Positions 30,137 through 39,816 of a stretch of 64,000 bases of DNA are shown piece after piece. The notes under the pieces are model-generated. The model ran no database searches and was not told where the DNA came from. It was given only the letters and a program-made list of their open reading frames with translations. Made by a program: the position numbers and the translations under genes. Source of the stretch: Paludibacter sp. (GTDB taxonomy: Bacteria; Bacteroidota; Bacteroidia; Bacteroidales; Paludibacteraceae); the NCBI GenBank assembly GCA_028710895.1, contig JAQTTH010000008.1, positions 124,001 to 188,000 on the forward strand, written 5' to 3'. Position 1 is the stretch's first letter, and each line of letters starts with the position of its first letter.

Positions 30137-33043
30137 ATGAAACACAAAATTTCACTTTTAGTCATTGCCTTACTGAGCATAGTTTGTATTACGCAGGCTC
30201 AAACAAACATGAGCAGTAATAATATAATTTACACTTTAAACAGCACTGATAATACTGCATCTGTGACGGGAAATAGCATATTGCTCCCGGTTGCACCTGT
30301 CATTCCAGATACAGTGCGTTATAAATCTGTAATATATAAAGTTACAAGTATTGCTAACAATGCATTTGTAAATAACTACAACCTGACCGGAAAGCTTACA
30401 ATTCTGGCAACATCGCTTAAGACGATCGGTAGCAGTGCCTTTTTAGGTTGCACGGGTCTCAAAGATACATTAAGCCTACCATCAACACTTACCAGTATTG
30501 GTGCATCGGCCTTCTCAGGCTGTAATGCACTAACAGTTATTTCTGTGCCAAGCGGACTTACCAGCATTGCTGCAAGCACTTTTCAGGGCTGTACTAAAGT
30601 TACAAAAATAATTATCCCGGCAACTGTAACAACAATAGGAGATTATGCATTTGAGAGTTGTACGGGGCTAGTTGACACAACAGCAATTTCAACATTTGTT
30701 ACCAGTATCGGTCTTTCTACTTTTCGTAATTGCAATGTGGGTGTAAAAGTAGATCCTGCCAATACGAATTACTCGAGTTCTAAAGGAGTATTATTCAATA
30801 AGACATTCACAACATTAATACAGGCACCAATTAACGTTGCCGGTATTGATACAATCCCATCATCAGTTACAACCATTGGAACTTATGCCTTTTACAAATG
30901 CACAGCTTTAACTGGCGTTGTATTACCTAATACGCTAACAACAATTGGGACTTTTGCATTTTCAGGTTGTACTAAAATTGCTGCTACCCTAACAGTTCCT
31001 GCTTCGGTAACTTCAATTGGGAAATTTGCATTTCAAAGCTGTAGTAAACTGACGACAATCGTTTCTCCAACCATCCGCGTATTTGCCGGTAGTTTCGATG
31101 CTGCGGCAACCAAATTTACGTTGACGGGTAATATAGACGCCCGAGATTTCAAATTCCTACGTGACAGTACAAGTATGACAACCCTTGACTTGGGAAGTGC
31201 AACAATTATAGCGTATACAGGTACCGGGGGAACGAATACAAGTGGGGCAATGGCAGCAGCAAGTGCTACTTATCCTGTCAATACAATTCCACAATATGCT
31301 TTTTCATATCCGGCAACTTTATCTACAGTAACAACTGCTTATCCGATTCTAACAATAAATGGTAAAACAAGTTTAAAGTCAATTGTTTTTCCTGCTACAA
31401 TAACTACAATTGATAAATATGCCTTTGGAACATGTATTGGGCTTGTTGGAACGTTCAGCATTCCAAATACTGTTACAACAATAGGTAGTGGAGCATTTTT
31501 AGACTGTGCAGGTGTAACAAACTTTACGTTACCTTCGAGCCTTACAACGATTGGAGATAATGCTTTTGAAAGATGTATCGGATTGAATCAGGGTATAATT
31601 TTTCCCTCAACTCTTTTAAGTATTGGAAGTTATACTTATTCAGCATGTAGCAATATTCCGGGGAATATTGATATACCTGAATCAGTTACTACTGTAGGTA
31701 CATATGCTTTTCAAAGTTGTCGTAAAATTACGTCCATAACTTTTCCTACTACGTTGAAGAGTATTCCTGCCGGAGTATGTTCAAACTGTGATTTACTTTC
31801 GAATATAAACTTCCGTGAAGGTTCTACAAGCATTGGGGCTAATGCGTTTGAATACTGTACTAAACTAACAAGTGCTGCTATTCCAAGCACTGTTACAACA
31901 TTGGGTGGATATGCTTTTTACGAGTGTGTAGGACTAACAGATGTTTCATTACCTGCAAACTTAGCAAAAATTGATACGTACACATTCTACGGTTGCTCCG
32001 GATTAAAAAACATCACATTACCTACAGCACTAACAACTCTTGGGGATTATGCATTTTATAGCTGTATTGGTCTGGCAACAATGCCATTACCTGTTACAGT
32101 GAAAACCTTAGGACAATACACTTTTTCATGTTGTACAAAGCTTACAAATGTAACTGTACCTGATTTAGTTACAGTGTTGCCAAATTATACTTTTGCGGGT
32201 TGTACCGGTCTTACGAATGTAAACTTATCATCAGCATTGACAAGTATTGGTACTTACACTTTTCAAAATTGCAATGCATTAACTACTATATCACTGCCAG
32301 GCACTCTAAAAACAATTGGAGATGTTGCTTTTGGAAATTGTACTGCACTAACAGCTATCAATATACCTGCAGCAGTTACAACAATAGGTAATTATACATT
32401 TGCAAATTGTAGTGCTCCTTTATTTGTTGACGCCGCTAATGCAAATTATACAAGTGCTGACTCTATATTATTTAACAAGACGAAAACTACCCTTATTCAG
32501 GTTCCTATTTTCAAAACAGGGTCTTACACTATTCCAAATACAGTAACTTCCCTTGGAGCATATTCTTTCTACTTTAGTAAACTAAGCAATATATTCATTC
32601 CATCTTCGGTAACAACAATAGGAAGTGCTGCATTCTATAATTGTGCTGCTAAAACTATTACAACCAACAGTGCAGTACCTGTAGACTTAAGTAATTCAGA
32701 AGATGTATTTTACAATTTAAACAGTTCTTGTATATTATACGTTCCATATGGCTCAAAAGCACAATATCAGGCTGCAGCACAATGGAATAATATCAATAAG
32801 GTTGTTGAAGCCACAACTGCTGTAGCTAATCCTTCTGTAGTTCAGTTTAGCGCTTATGCCGTAGATGGACAATTGATAGTTTCAAATATTGAAACAGGAA
32901 AATCAATTGATGTGTATACCTTAGCTGGCAAATTTGTTACTAACTCGATTGCAAATAGCGACAAGGTATCAATAAACTTACCAACAAAAGGTATTTATAT
33001 TGTTCGCGTTGGAAATCAGAATGTCAAAGTGATAAATAACTAA
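30137..33043 (+). CDS. BspA-type leucine-rich repeat protein with T9SS sorting domain
   Basis: 968 residues. Signal peptide (ITQAQ), then about 25 copies of the 22-24-residue BspA/LRR_5 repeat (for example LTTIGDYAFYSCTGLTNV). The run is broken once, at about 315-410, by a Ser/Thr/Gly-rich insert. Residues about 890-968 form a C-terminal T9SS-type domain (IDVYTLAGKFVTNSI). BspA repeats bind host or matrix proteins in oral Bacteroidetes and also occur widely in environmental species; here a cell-surface adhesin or binding protein is likely. It has its own promoter and terminator, so it is not strictly in the SusCD operon and its link to pectin rests on location only. Confidence 0.88.
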   Translation: MKHKISLLVIALLSIVCITQAQTNMSSNNIIYTLNSTDNTASVTGNSILLPVAPVIPDTVRYKSVIYKVTSIANNAFVNNYNLTGKLTILATSLKTIGSSAFLGCTGLKDTLSLPSTLTSIGASAFSGCNALTVISVPSGLTSIAASTFQGCTKVTKIIIPATVTTIGDYAFESCTGLVDTTAISTFVTSIGLSTFRNCNVGVKVDPANTNYSSSKGVLFNKTFTTLIQAPINVAGIDTIPSSVTTIGTYAFYKCTALTGVVLPNTLTTIGTFAFSGCTKIAATLTVPASVTSIGKFAFQSCSKLTTIVSPTIRVFAGSFDAAATKFTLTGNIDARDFKFLRDSTSMTTLDLGSATIIAYTGTGGTNTSGAMAAASATYPVNTIPQYAFSYPATLSTVTTAYPILTINGKTSLKSIVFPATITTIDKYAFGTCIGLVGTFSIPNTVTTIGSGAFLDCAGVTNFTLPSSLTTIGDNAFERCIGLNQGIIFPSTLLSIGSYTYSACSNIPGNIDIPESVTTVGTYAFQSCRKITSITFPTTLKSIPAGVCSNCDLLSNINFREGSTSIGANAFEYCTKLTSAAIPSTVTTLGGYAFYECVGLTDVSLPANLAKIDTYTFYGCSGLKNITLPTALTTLGDYAFYSCIGLATMPLPVTVKTLGQYTFSCCTKLTNVTVPDLVTVLPNYTFAGCTGLTNVNLSSALTSIGTYTFQNCNALTTISLPGTLKTIGDVAFGNCTALTAINIPAAVTTIGNYTFANCSAPLFVDAANANYTSADSILFNKTKTTLIQVPIFKTGSYTIPNTVTSLGAYSFYFSKLSNIFIPSSVTTIGSAAFYNCAAKTITTNSAVPVDLSNSEDVFYNLNSSCILYVPYGSKAQYQAAAQWNNINKVVEATTAVANPSVVQFSAYAVDGQLIVSNIETGKSIDVYTLAGKFVTNSIANSDKVSINLPTKGIYIVRVGNQNVKVINN

Positions 33044-33073
33044 ACACATTCTTAAATATATACAATAGACAAA

Positions 33074-33107
33074 AAAAGAGCCATTCTATTTTTAGACTGG
33101 CTCTTTT
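33074..33107 (+). terminator. Rho-independent terminator
   Basis: AAAAGAGCCA and TGGCTCTTTT form a perfect ten-base stem with a 14-base loop, 30 bases after the BspA-like stop. A TACCTTTA element at 33107-33114 may then start the next gene. Confidence 0.85.
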
Positions 33108-33156
33108 ACCTTTACATGAACCATTTTTAAATCTTTTACAAACAATCACAACTGAT

Positions 33157-36100
33157 ATGAACTTAAAGTTACTATTTTTTAAAGGCCTACTTCTGGTTAT
33201 ATTTATAACTACATTTACCCCAACTTCCGTATTTGCTCAGCGCAAGATGGAAAATCTCGATCGTGGAGTTGTTGCCGTTAGAAACAGCTCAGGAAACTTT
33301 TTTATAAGTTGGCGTTATTTTGCTACCGATGCTGAAAATATTCAATTCAATCTGTACGCTAAAAGAACAGGTACTTCAAGTTTTACAAAATTGAATACTG
33401 CTCCACTTAATATTACAAACTACTCCCCTACTTCGGGTTTGGTAAATACCGGCACACAACTTTATGTAACTCCTGTTATAAATGGAGTTGAAGGATTGCC
33501 CAGCGGCATCTTCACTGTTCCCGGAAATGGCTTTACAACTTACCGGAGCGCTTATCTCGATATAACATACAATCCGGCTATCGATAGCCTCGATATTTCA
33601 AAATACAGTACAAAGTTCTGTTGGCCTGCCGATTTAGATGGTGATGGCGAATATGATTTTGTAGTTGACCGGCTTTCAACAGATGGACTAAACACACACA
33701 AAATTCAGGCTTATTTGCGCAATGGAACGCTACTATGGACAGTAGATATGGGTCCCAATGTGAGTATTGATCAGGGACAGGACGATATGGTTATTGCTTA
33801 CGATATGGATGGTGATGGAAAAGCCGATGTGGTTATAAAAAGTAGTGATGGAACTGTGTTTGCTGATGGAAAAGGAGTAAATGGCTCCACTTCGTTAGAT
33901 ACCGATAACGATGGAATTGTAAATTATGAAACGCAAACGGTCAGAAATGCACCTCAATACATCACTGCAATCGATGGATTAACCGGAAAAGAGAAAAACA
34001 GCATTGAGATGAATTATCCATCAAATTATACGCGCACCAATAAGGCTAATTTTATGGGTGATGGCTATTACAACCTCAACGGACACATGGCTATTGAGTA
34101 TTTAGATGGAAAACATCCAAGCGTGGGATTCATTTACAAAACAAGGGAATTAAGTCAGTATCATTTCTATTATGCATCTGCCTGGGGATACAATCAGGCC
34201 GGACAATGGGTAAACCAATATAACTGGGAAAGAGGCTATCAGGACTGTGCCGAAGGGCATGGTATACGATCTGCTGATGTAGATTTAGATGGACGTGACG
34301 AACTCCTGGATATTGGGTATGGAATTAAATACGATGGTACACTTGCCTATAATGCACATATTACACATGGCGACCGTTTTCGGGTAGGTGATATTGATCC
34401 GGAACGTCCGGGTTTGGAAACCTTTGCCATACAGCAAAACGCCATGCTGGGAATGCTTCTGTATGATGCAGCAACCGGAACTTCCATTACAAAAAAATAT
34501 TTATCGGCAGTTGGAGATGTGGGTCGTGGAGAATGTATGGATGTTGATTCAACCCATTTAGGTTATGAATTTTATTCCACAATGGCTAACATATACGATG
34601 CAAAAGGAAATACGATCTATGAAGGTGCAACACCGTTTCCACACGAAGGTGTGTGGTGGGATGGTGATTTGGATCGTGAAGACTTATCTTCGGCCGATGG
34701 CAATGGATTCAATGCTGATGTGCGCAAATACAGTATCAGCTCACATTCATTTGGAAGCAGATTAATTGAATTCGCTAAAATGACAAGCTGGCAGGTGAAA
34801 TCAGAATGGGGAGTTCGTCCCGCATTTTTTGGTGATATTGCAGGTGATTGGCGCGAAGAAGTGGTACTCGAAAAATCGGGTGTCGCTGCAGATGGTGTTA
34901 CAGCCACTTGTCCCGGATTTGTGGGTTTTTCTACCGATTATCCAACGAGTCAACGGATATACTGTTTGATGCAAAATCCTGCTTACCGCATGCAGGCGAC
35001 TACCAAAGGTTACTATCAATCGGCATTCCCTGATTTTTATCTCGGATATAACATGCCTACACCTCCCCTTTCTCCTGTGCAAAAAGCGAAACTAACATGG
35101 ACTTCCGGAACTTCTTTCGATAAAACGTCACAGAACTTTGTGTTGGACAACGAAAAAACAACATCAGCCTTTACTGATGGAGATGATGTAATGTTTGATA
35201 TTTCCGGTAATAATTCGGTAGCAATACAATTACCTGCAAACCTTGCTCCATCAAAGCTTTGGGCAATGAATCCCAAAGGAAAAGATTATGTATTAAGTGG
35301 AGCTGGTAAACTAACCGGAGCCATGGAATTGGTAAAATCAATGAATGGTACTTTCACGCTTAACGGCAATCACATCTATACGGGAAAAACAGTCATTTCG
35401 GAAGGCATTTTAGCTGTAAACGGGTCATTGATCAGCCCGATTGTAATACGAGCTAAAGGCTCATTAGCCGGAAACACAATTATCAATGGTGGTATTAGCT
35501 TTGACAAAGCATTGAATATTGAAGGAAGCCGATTGATGCCCGGAAATGGATTAGTTGCAGATAAACTGGGGAAAATGACAGTTAATGGAAATTTAAATCT
35601 ACCTGGTAAAACTAATATTGAGTTTGACATCATACCTTCTGCCGCTTACAAAAATGATTCATTGGTAGTGAATGGAAACCTGACAGTTTCAGGAATAAAC
35701 AACATTGTTATAAAAACACAAAATGGCACTCTTCCTTCCGGTTCGTTTTCATTGATAAAATGGTCGGGAACATTTACCGGAACAGTCGATAATTTTTCCA
35801 TTGAAGGTATCAGCGGTTTGCCTATGTCACTTGTGATTGAAAACAACACACTCAAATTAGTCGTAAATGCTGTTCGGGCTGCTGCCGATGTCAAATGGAA
35901 AGGAACCATCAGTTCCGATTGGGATTATTTGTCGGAGAATTTCACATTGAATGATACTCCAACCTATTTTGTCAATAATGATAATGTATTGTTCACAGAT
36001 ACAGCAACGCTCAAAACAGTAAATCTGACTGACAATCTTACAACTTCGAAAACAACCTTTAGCAATGCTGGTTCAGCATATATCGTAAAAGGTGCAGGTG

Positions 36101-37833
36101 GAATTATTGGCACTGGTGATTTAATAAAAACAGGTAAAGGATTACTCGATATTCAAACTGTAAGCAATGGGTATACCGGGAAAACCTTACTTACAAATGC
36201 AGTTGTTCAGATAGCAGCATTGAGCGATGCAGGTGCTGTTGGCTCGTTAGGATCTGCAGCTGTTGATCCGGCCAATATGGTATTAACAAACTCCAGATTA
36301 ATCGTCAATGCAGTTTCAACGAATTCCAACAGAGGTTATACGTTTGTAGGAAACGATACCATTAATATCCCCAAATCAAATGGAGTAGTTACACTTACCG
36401 GATTATTGACAGGTACCGGAAAACTCATAAAAAATGGTGTAGGTCAGTTAAACATCTCGGGTAGTGTCGCAAATACATATTCAGGAGGAACAATTATCTC
36501 GGGCGGAAATGTTGGGCTATCTACCTTGTTAATGAATACAAGTGCATTTGGTTCCGGTCCGATAACATTGGAAAATGGCGGTAAAATATCCATGTATTAC
36601 AATACGTCTGACTATAATCAGAAACCAACATGGAATATCAGTATTGCAACTGGTCAAACCGGATCGTTGCTTGCATCGGGCCGTTGTATAATTAGCGGAA
36701 CAATATCCGGTGGAGGAACACTGAACTACACTGTACCTTATGTTCGGGCCGATTTAGTAGCCAGTGGAGCCAATTTTACCGGAAAATTAAATGTAATAAA
36801 TGGCGGAAGCGGAAACTTCCGTATAACGGCAAACTCTATCGGATTCCCATTGGCCAATGTAAATCTTTCGAACGTCGTTGATATGGCTGCTTACGCAACA
36901 ACAGGGGCAAGTGGATCAAGCGCTTCTACGGTTGTGAAAATAGGTTCACTTTCAGGTATTGTTGGTTCAACAGTTGGTGGAGGTACATGGCAAATAGGTA
37001 GCGATAATCGTGATGCCACATTCAATGGTATTTTAAATGATGGTGCAACTATCATAAAATCAGGAACAGGATCATGGACCTTGACAGGGGCAAATCTTAT
37101 GACTTCCCTTTTTAATATTAATGGAGGAAAAGTAATTGCAGCGAACACAACGGGTAGTGCAACCGGAACGGGTGTAGTTTATGTGAATAATACTGGTACA
37201 ATTAGCGGAAACGGAATCATTTCGGGTTCAGTTGTTATTTATTCGGGTGGAACCATACAGCCCGGTACCAGTGCAATTGGGACCCTAACATTGGGTAGTG
37301 CTTTTGTACTTCAAACAGGTTCAAAAACAATAATCAAAGTATCAGGAACAGCAAATGACAAAATAGCAATAACAAGTACAGCAGTTCTGAAAGGCACACT
37401 TGAAATGAACAATATTGGTGCAAACTATCAGGCAGGAAACAGTTACACAATTCTTACTGCTTCTTCAATTACGGGACAATTTGATGCCATTTCGCCTGCT
37501 CAACCCGCAGAAGGCCTGAAATGGAACGTATCCAGGATTAACGAAGGTATTATTTCAGTAGATGTAGCCGATGGTATTGAGGATATTACCGGCTCTTCTA
37601 TCCGGGTATATCCAAACTTAGTGAACGATTTCTGTAATGTGTCTATTGGTGGACTTAATAATGATGTGAAAATTGATTTGATTAATTCAGTGGGTGTAGA
37701 AGTTTTATCCCATATTTCGACCACAGGCACAGAAGCCTATCAAATGAATCTGAGCAATCTGAATCCAGGTCTATATTTTGTTCGGATAACAAATAGTGGT
37801 AAAACTTATCTACGTAAAATTGTAAAGAAATAA
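33157..37833 (+). CDS. PL11-family rhamnogalacturonan lyase-like protein with beta-repeat tail and T9SS sorting domain
   Basis: 1,558 residues with a signal peptide ending SVFAQ. Residues about 28-630 are PL11-like: RKMENLDRGVVAVRNSSGNF, Ca-binding loops in DLDGDGEYDF and DMDGDGKAD, and a C-terminal RIYCLMQNPAYRM / DFYLGYNMP pattern. It is more divergent than the lyase at the left edge: the HDAQYR stretch there reads QNPAYR here, so activity or bond preference may differ. Residues about 640-1460 are autotransporter-type beta repeats (LIKTGKGLLDIQTVSNGYTGKTLL). The last about 80 residues are a T9SS sorting domain (IRVYPN, ending LRKIVKK). It is monocistronic, between two terminators. Confidence 0.88.
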   Translation: MNLKLLFFKGLLLVIFITTFTPTSVFAQRKMENLDRGVVAVRNSSGNFFISWRYFATDAENIQFNLYAKRTGTSSFTKLNTAPLNITNYSPTSGLVNTGTQLYVTPVINGVEGLPSGIFTVPGNGFTTYRSAYLDITYNPAIDSLDISKYSTKFCWPADLDGDGEYDFVVDRLSTDGLNTHKIQAYLRNGTLLWTVDMGPNVSIDQGQDDMVIAYDMDGDGKADVVIKSSDGTVFADGKGVNGSTSLDTDNDGIVNYETQTVRNAPQYITAIDGLTGKEKNSIEMNYPSNYTRTNKANFMGDGYYNLNGHMAIEYLDGKHPSVGFIYKTRELSQYHFYYASAWGYNQAGQWVNQYNWERGYQDCAEGHGIRSADVDLDGRDELLDIGYGIKYDGTLAYNAHITHGDRFRVGDIDPERPGLETFAIQQNAMLGMLLYDAATGTSITKKYLSAVGDVGRGECMDVDSTHLGYEFYSTMANIYDAKGNTIYEGATPFPHEGVWWDGDLDREDLSSADGNGFNADVRKYSISSHSFGSRLIEFAKMTSWQVKSEWGVRPAFFGDIAGDWREEVVLEKSGVAADGVTATCPGFVGFSTDYPTSQRIYCLMQNPAYRMQATTKGYYQSAFPDFYLGYNMPTPPLSPVQKAKLTWTSGTSFDKTSQNFVLDNEKTTSAFTDGDDVMFDISGNNSVAIQLPANLAPSKLWAMNPKGKDYVLSGAGKLTGAMELVKSMNGTFTLNGNHIYTGKTVISEGILAVNGSLISPIVIRAKGSLAGNTIINGGISFDKALNIEGSRLMPGNGLVADKLGKMTVNGNLNLPGKTNIEFDIIPSAAYKNDSLVVNGNLTVSGINNIVIKTQNGTLPSGSFSLIKWSGTFTGTVDNFSIEGISGLPMSLVIENNTLKLVVNAVRAAADVKWKGTISSDWDYLSENFTLNDTPTYFVNNDNVLFTDTATLKTVNLTDNLTTSKTTFSNAGSAYIVKGAGGIIGTGDLIKTGKGLLDIQTVSNGYTGKTLLTNAVVQIAALSDAGAVGSLGSAAVDPANMVLTNSRLIVNAVSTNSNRGYTFVGNDTINIPKSNGVVTLTGLLTGTGKLIKNGVGQLNISGSVANTYSGGTIISGGNVGLSTLLMNTSAFGSGPITLENGGKISMYYNTSDYNQKPTWNISIATGQTGSLLASGRCIISGTISGGGTLNYTVPYVRADLVASGANFTGKLNVINGGSGNFRITANSIGFPLANVNLSNVVDMAAYATTGASGSSASTVVKIGSLSGIVGSTVGGGTWQIGSDNRDATFNGILNDGATIIKSGTGSWTLTGANLMTSLFNINGGKVIAANTTGSATGTGVVYVNNTGTISGNGIISGSVVIYSGGTIQPGTSAIGTLTLGSAFVLQTGSKTIIKVSGTANDKIAITSTAVLKGTLEMNNIGANYQAGNSYTILTASSITGQFDAISPAQPAEGLKWNVSRINEGIISVDVADGIEDITGSSIRVYPNLVNDFCNVSIGGLNNDVKIDLINSVGVEVLSHISTTGTEAYQMNLSNLNPGLYFVRITNSGKTYLRKIVKK

Positions 37834-37850
37834 TAAACCACAAGCTTAAA

Positions 37851-37889
37851 AAAACAGCCGCAGCCGGTAATTCCGACTGCGGCTGTTTT
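37851..37889 (+). terminator. Bidirectional terminator between the pectin locus and the polysaccharide block
   Basis: AAAACAGCCGCAG and CTGCGGCTGTTTT form a strong GC-rich stem with A and T runs on both sides. It sits between the converging genes ending at 37833 (plus) and 37923 (minus) and can stop transcription from either side. Confidence 0.9.
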
Positions 37890-37922
37890 AATTTGAATCA
37901 GGCCTTTGTTTGAATTAATTGA

Positions 37923-39785
37923 CTAGCCTGAATAATTACTTTTTGCCAGATTCAATTTGATTACGTTCTTAATTCGTTGTAAAACCAGCTCAACCAACCA
38001 GGGTACAAGTTTATTTGTCCAACGCTGTGGGTGTGTTGTAATCATAATTTCCGAATACTGATTCGTTGTTTTGAGCCAATTGATAAGGTCCGAAGTTTTA
38101 TGCACTTCTATCTTTTGGGAATTCTTCTCCCCTCCTATCATTTTATCCCGTACATTGAATCGGTCACCATTCCACATACGCCCTGTATCGGTGAAATAAT
38201 ATATTTTTTTATTCTTGTGTTTTTCAACGTTTAGAAAATCAAAATAGGGTTCGCCAATAATACCATAATCGTGATAATCGTAAGTTTTCCAAAGTTTCCG
38301 GTTATCCCATTTCGACGTTGGACTTCCATGCATGCTTATCGTTACTACCGGGTAAAACTCTCTGAAATAAGCAAGTTGTTTTTCAAAAAACTGAATTGCT
38401 TTCGCTTCATCTCCATTGAAGATAGACATTTCTTCGTAGTGATAACCAATCTCATGGCCCAATGCAGCAATCTCCCTTATTATATGTGGTTTATTACTTT
38501 GCGGCACATACCTGAAATAATAGGTGGATCGAATACCATGGGCTGCTTCTATTTGGGCGGTAGCCAACGAATTTTCAGCTTTTAAATCCACATCATGACG
38601 CAATATAATATACCTTCCTTTCGTCTTACCTTCACAATAATCCTGAAATGTATAAAATGAATAGCCAGCCTTTTTTGCCGCAGTTAATAAATAATCATAT
38701 ACAGTGAGTGAAAAATCTCTTTTTATACATTGTCTGCTTATGGGATACTCTTCAATAAGTTTGACAAAAAATCCTGTTACATCAATTTTGTCAGCAAGCA
38801 TCTTTTGGCGCCGATCTTCAAAAAAGGTATCCCTATCGGGAGTATCAATTATTTCAGAAATACATTTTATTAAATTTTCCGATTCATTTATTTTGAAACC
38901 AAAAGTCAGGTTGTATACATGTTCTAATTCTTCCAACACACTGATTTTACCAACAAAACCACTAAAACGAACCGAAGGTGTTCCCAACAGTGCTGCTTCG
39001 ACAGACATACTCTGACTATCTGAAATAAGCATTGATGCAAATCCAATTACATGATGAATATCAGCCTGATCTATTTTTAGCTGATAAGCCGATAAGGATG
39101 GATCCAGTTCACCTTCGGAAGTAATATAAATTGAAAATCCACGTGCATTGGCCTTCTCAATAATCCGGTGAACTAACTTCAGGTTTAATCCCTTAATTCC
39201 ATCGTCGTGGTGCGCCGAGAGTTTCACAAGTCTGACTAACCAGTATTGGTCTGATTGAATATATTTACGAACAATAGCAAGTTCGGGAGTAAAATAATCA
39301 GGATGAAGATACGCCAGTTTCATATAGCCTTTATAGGAAATCTTCTTCTTTTCCCACCTCCCCACATTACACACTTCGGGCGTGACAATAGCCGTTGAGA
39401 AAGGATATGTAAGCCTTGCCAGGTTTCTAATCACGTCGTAATCATCCTCCAGGACTGTAAGAGCTGTTTTATTGAGTAAAAATGCAGCCTGAGCAATAGA
39501 AGAGTCAGTACCCACTAACACATCTGCCTTCCATCCCGACGCAATTCTGACAACCTTTACCGAACGGTAAATCGATTCAAAAAACATATGTAGTTTTGTC
39601 CGGGTCTTATGATATCCTCTGTGAATATTTTCGTATTGAAAACCCTCCTTCATTACAAGATATTCCAACATATCCTTGGATTTTATCAATACCTTCACTT
39701 CATGTCCCCGGTCTTTCAGCTCTTTTATTATGTTTTTACTAAAATGAAACTGCGCCGGATGTCCAAGATAAAACAGGATTTTCAT
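37923..39785 (-). CDS. Fusion of DUF354 glycosyltransferase-like domain and NodB-type polysaccharide deacetylase
   Basis: 620 residues. Residues 1-345 are DUF354 (MKILFYLGHPAQFHFSKNI, DISDSQSM-type SDSQSMSVEAALLGTP), a GT-B fold related to UDP-GlcNAc 2-epimerases and glycosyltransferases. Residues about 370-600 resemble a polysaccharide deacetylase: RHDVD (about 394-398) for the first metal ligand, GHEIGYHYE (about 441-449) for the His ligands and TTHPQRW near 583. Deacetylases of this type remove N- or O-acetyl groups from sugars. The combination in one chain is unusual; a free-standing DUF354 paralogue is encoded next door. It is the last gene of the minus-strand block. The reaction is inferred from folds only. 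Confidence 0.78.
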   Translation of the reverse strand: MKILFYLGHPAQFHFSKNIIKELKDRGHEVKVLIKSKDMLEYLVMKEGFQYENIHRGYHKTRTKLHMFFESIYRSVKVVRIASGWKADVLVGTDSSIAQAAFLLNKTALTVLEDDYDVIRNLARLTYPFSTAIVTPEVCNVGRWEKKKISYKGYMKLAYLHPDYFTPELAIVRKYIQSDQYWLVRLVKLSAHHDDGIKGLNLKLVHRIIEKANARGFSIYITSEGELDPSLSAYQLKIDQADIHHVIGFASMLISDSQSMSVEAALLGTPSVRFSGFVGKISVLEELEHVYNLTFGFKINESENLIKCISEIIDTPDRDTFFEDRRQKMLADKIDVTGFFVKLIEEYPISRQCIKRDFSLTVYDYLLTAAKKAGYSFYTFQDYCEGKTKGRYIILRHDVDLKAENSLATAQIEAAHGIRSTYYFRYVPQSNKPHIIREIAALGHEIGYHYEEMSIFNGDEAKAIQFFEKQLAYFREFYPVVTISMHGSPTSKWDNRKLWKTYDYHDYGIIGEPYFDFLNVEKHKNKKIYYFTDTGRMWNGDRFNVRDKMIGGEKNSQKIEVHKTSDLINWLKTTNQYSEIMITTHPQRWTNKLVPWLVELVLQRIKNVIKLNLAKSNYSG

Positions 39786-39816
39786 AGGTTTGTAAATTTA
39801 ATTAGCACTACGTTTA

